Part shown: positions 61,853 to 64,000 of the stretch, piece after piece
How positions within the stretch are numbered: position 1 is the stretch's first letter
Layout: every line of letters begins with the position of its first letter
Source: Phialophora verrucosa
Lineage: Eukaryota; Ascomycota; Eurotiomycetes; Chaetothyriales; Herpotrichiellaceae
DNA length: 64,000 nucleotides
Reading direction: 5' to 3'
Assembly (NCBI GenBank): GCA_002099365.1
Contig: MSED01000005.1
Span: forward strand, 1,550,001-1,614,000
The notes under the pieces: generated by a model
Told to the model about the DNA's origin: nothing
Databases searched by the model: none
Seen by the model: only the letters and a program-made list of their open reading frames with translations
Program-made: the position numbers and the translations under genes

Positions 61853-62706
61853 TCATTTGAACTTCAAATGCTCCTCGTAGAATCTGAGCATAGGTCTAGG
61901 ACAGTGTTTGTAGACCATATCCATGCCGACTTTCGACCGTTTTCCGTTTGTGAAAAGTATGTACGCCATCAGCTGTTTGGTGACTTCGTTGCGCTCGATT
62001 GTCTCGACTTTGACGACTTGATCCTCCCATTGGTCACCCTTGGGCAGCCAGGAGAAGTCCTGTTCAGCCTCTTCGACACCTTTCGCGCCATTGCGCTTCT
62101 GGCGTTTGGACGCTGGAAGATCTTCAGAAGAGGTCGCTTCCCGAAGGCTCTGTTTTGATTTGCCCCTCTTCATAGGTGCTTGTGGTTTGCCACCGATTTT
62201 TTTGTGGTAGGCCGCAAGTATGAGCCGGGAGTGTCTGTAAGGCTACCATGTTAGCCGCGTCGCGTACGACGGCAAGGTTGCGGGTCATACGGTAGAAGAT
62301 GTTCTTCAGGTTCCCAAGTGTTCTGCGAAGCCGGATACCCTTGCCACTTGATCCAGTAGAGAAGTCGTCCCTTGTACCACTTATGGTCTTGGATCATTTC
62401 GACATTGTATTCCTCTTCTTCTTCGCCCTCCTTTTCTTCATCCTCATCATCCTCGTCGTTCTCGTCGTCCGCTTCGGCCTTGGCCTCCCGGTCTTCGTGG
62501 TCTTCGCTGTCTTCTTCTTCGCCCAGCTTGTCGATCAATTCGCCATCGAGTTGTTCTTTCGCTCCGCTGTCAATGTCGACTTCTGTCTCTTCGTAGGCGT
62601 CCTCAATATCAGAGCCGTCTTCCCCTACACAAGTGTAAGTAGCTGACGAGTGGTAGGGAGCAACTCTAGTGAGTCTGAGCTTGGACTTGCCTGCAAGCCT
62701 AGGCAT
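61853..62706 (-). CDS. hpo: Heterochromatin protein 1 homologue (chromodomain and chromoshadow domain)
   Basis: Reader of methylated histone H3 lysine 9 that builds heterochromatin and, in filamentous fungi, supports DNA methylation and represses secondary metabolism. Exons 62291-62706 and 61853-62234 (56-bp intron) give 265 residues. Residues 30-99 are strongly acidic. The chromodomain is at 99-150: EEYNVEMIQDHKWYKG, LYWIKWQGYPASQNTWEPEE, finishing after the splice in ILAAYHKKIGG. The methyl-lysine cage residues Tyr100, Trp121 and Tyr124 are present. A basic hinge (KRGKSKQ, KRQKRNG) leads to the chromoshadow domain at about 200-265 (DQVVKVETIER, LMAYILFTNGKRSKV, MLRFYEEHL). The ATG at 62706 is the nearest in frame; a GC-AG intron within the first 70 bp is possible, so the first 20 residues are uncertain. 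Confidence 0.9.
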
Positions 62707-63205
62707 TTCGCGCCAATACACCAAAGAACGATTTAATGAACGAGTAGGATATTGGTTAGTTCGAAAGAAGAATGCCGCGCATTCTGAACCCTTGTGCGCG
62801 AACGTCGAACTCGAGCGGAGGCGACGTGATGGGATGCGATGGCTGGAACCGGGGAAAATCACGGTTACGCATAGAGCAACTAAACGTATGAGTAAGTCTA
62901 CGGTGGAGTATAGCGCCGCCTCCCAAAATTTTGAAGGCATAGAATCAACGAGACAGAAATTCGAACGCGCAGTCTGAGCCTGCCCTTCCTATCCTTTCTG
63001 TCTAGTTAAACTCCGAGTACAGGGAGAACGAAGGTGGCAGATCAGAAGAAGGATCCTGGTCTGCTTATCTCTATTATACCTTCCCTATTTCAATTATCCA
63101 ACAGCGCACCCTCCGCTAACACCACACTCGCTTTGCAAGGCCGAAGCCGCAGCCATCCAAGAGGAGTAGGAGCGGTGGAGGTTACTGTTGGAGATTCCTG
63201 GCGCT
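62707..63205. promoter_or_regulatory. Divergent promoter between HP1 and CCT epsilon genes
   Basis: 499 bp between divergent starts. No specific operator recognised. Confidence 0.5.
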
Positions 63206-64000
63206 ATGGCGATGCAACTGGATCTTTCGCAGGCTCAGATAGCCAAAGATGAGAGCGGACGACCTTTTATCATCGTTCGGGACCAAGGAAAGAAGAAACG
63301 AGCGCACGGCACAGACGCCGTCAAGCAGCACATTGTTGCAGCCCGCACAGTCGCCAACATCGTCCGAACCTCCTTGGGCCCTCGAGGCCTTGACAAGATC
63401 CTCATATCCCCCGACGGTGATATTCAAATATCCAACGATGGGCGCACAATCATGTCCGAGATGGAGTTGACACATCCTATCGCCAAGCTCATGGTGGAAC
63501 TCTCAAAATCACAGGACGAAGAGATTGGAGATGGTACTACGGGTGTAGTCGTCTTGGCCGCTGCTCTGCTGGACCAAGCCGCTGATCTGATCGACAAAGG
63601 CATTCATCCCATACGGATCGCCGATGGCTTCGACCAGGCGTGCGAGGTTGCTGTGGCACATCTGGACAAGATCAGTGACGAGATCACTTTCACTCGTGAG
63701 AGACAAGAGAATCTGATGAAGGTTGCAAAGACGAGTCTCGGAAGTAAAATCGTCAGCAAGGCGCATGACCAGTTTGCGAAGATCGCTGTCGACGCTGTCA
63801 TGTCAGTCGCCGACCTGGAACGGAAAGACGTTGACTTTGAGCTGATCAAGGTCGATGGTAAAGCCGGGGGCTCGATCGAAGACTCCCTCCTTGTCAAAGG
63901 TGTCATTGTGGACAAGGACTTTTCTCACCCACAGATGCCCAGTGAGGTGAGAGATGCGAAACTAGCCATCCTCACCTGTGCCTTTGAACCCCCGAAACCC
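63206..64000 (+). CDS. CCT5: T-complex chaperonin CCT subunit epsilon, 5' part
   Basis: Subunit of the cytosolic TRiC/CCT folding chamber for actin, tubulin and WD40 proteins. The first 265 codons are present from the ATG at 63206, and the gene runs off the window. The order [67 protein letters not shown] fits CCT5. The ATP-binding [12 protein letters not shown] is intact, and [38 protein letters not shown] and FEPPKP are epsilon hallmarks. The conserved NDGAT motif reads NDGRT here (Arg80), which is unusual. No intron is seen in this part. Confidence 0.95.
   Translation, partial: MAMQLDLSQAQIAKDESGRPFIIVRDQGKKKRAHGTDAVKQHIVAARTVANIVRTSLGPRGLDKILISPDGDIQISNDGRTIMSEMELTHPIAKLMVELSKSQDEEIGDGTTGVVVLAAALLDQAADLIDKGIHPIRIADGFDQACEVAVAHLDKISDEITFTRERQENLMKVAKTSLGSKIVSKAHDQFAKIAVDAVMSVADLERKDVDFELIKVDGKAGGSIEDSLLVKGVIVDKDFSHPQMPSEVRDAKLAILTCAFEPPKP

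Overview
The window is nuclear DNA of a filamentous ascomycete fungus. The evidence is dense genes on both strands, short introns (46-73 bp, with one of 222 bp), GT-AG splicing, and fungus-specific families (Kch1-type potassium channel, NirA-type promoter site, BLI-3 protein, Rap1 with an RCT domain). A Dothideomycete is my best guess, but this is inferred from general style and not proven. No rRNA, tRNA, CRISPR array, transposon or RIP-degraded block was recognised.

Layout. 0.4-9.2 kb, all on the minus strand: pyruvate dehydrogenase E1 alpha, a PHO85-type CDK, and a 1.5-kiloresidue disordered protein ending in a methyltransferase-like fold. 9.2-18.7 kb is an accessory-looking stretch: a small GFA-fold zinc protein, a large membrane protein joining a trypsin-fold protease domain (His-Asp-Cys triad) to a fungal CorA-like domain, and a divergently transcribed one-helix membrane protein of an unnamed fungal family. 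19.4-27.6 kb, plus strand: Tho1/SARNP RNA-binding protein, nitrate transporter with a consensus NirA site upstream, BLI-3-like flavin protein, GDP-mannose pyrophosphorylase alpha-like protein. 28-32.7 kb: Rap1 and cytochrome b5, divergent. 33.6 kb: a minisatellite of 12 exact 16-bp units. 34.5-50 kb, minus strand: HSE1, a Ste20/PAK kinase, COX15, a Kch1-like potassium channel and an Old Yellow Enzyme. 51-57.5 kb: a BTB protein and a TAPT1/EMP65 membrane protein, divergent. 58-64 kb: lysyl-tRNA synthetase, an MGST3-like MAPEG enzyme, HP1, and the 5' part of CCT epsilon, cut by the window end.

Most genes are single-copy housekeeping functions with no operon-like logic. The most notable observations are a GATA-type zinc finger (C-x2-C-x17-C-x2-C) inside the Rap1 homologue, and the protease/CorA fusion with its divergent membrane-protein neighbour. 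Gene models were spliced by hand from reading frame, splice signals and remembered family conservation. Several long open frames begin at TTG or GTG codons; for those I moved the start to the first in-frame ATG.
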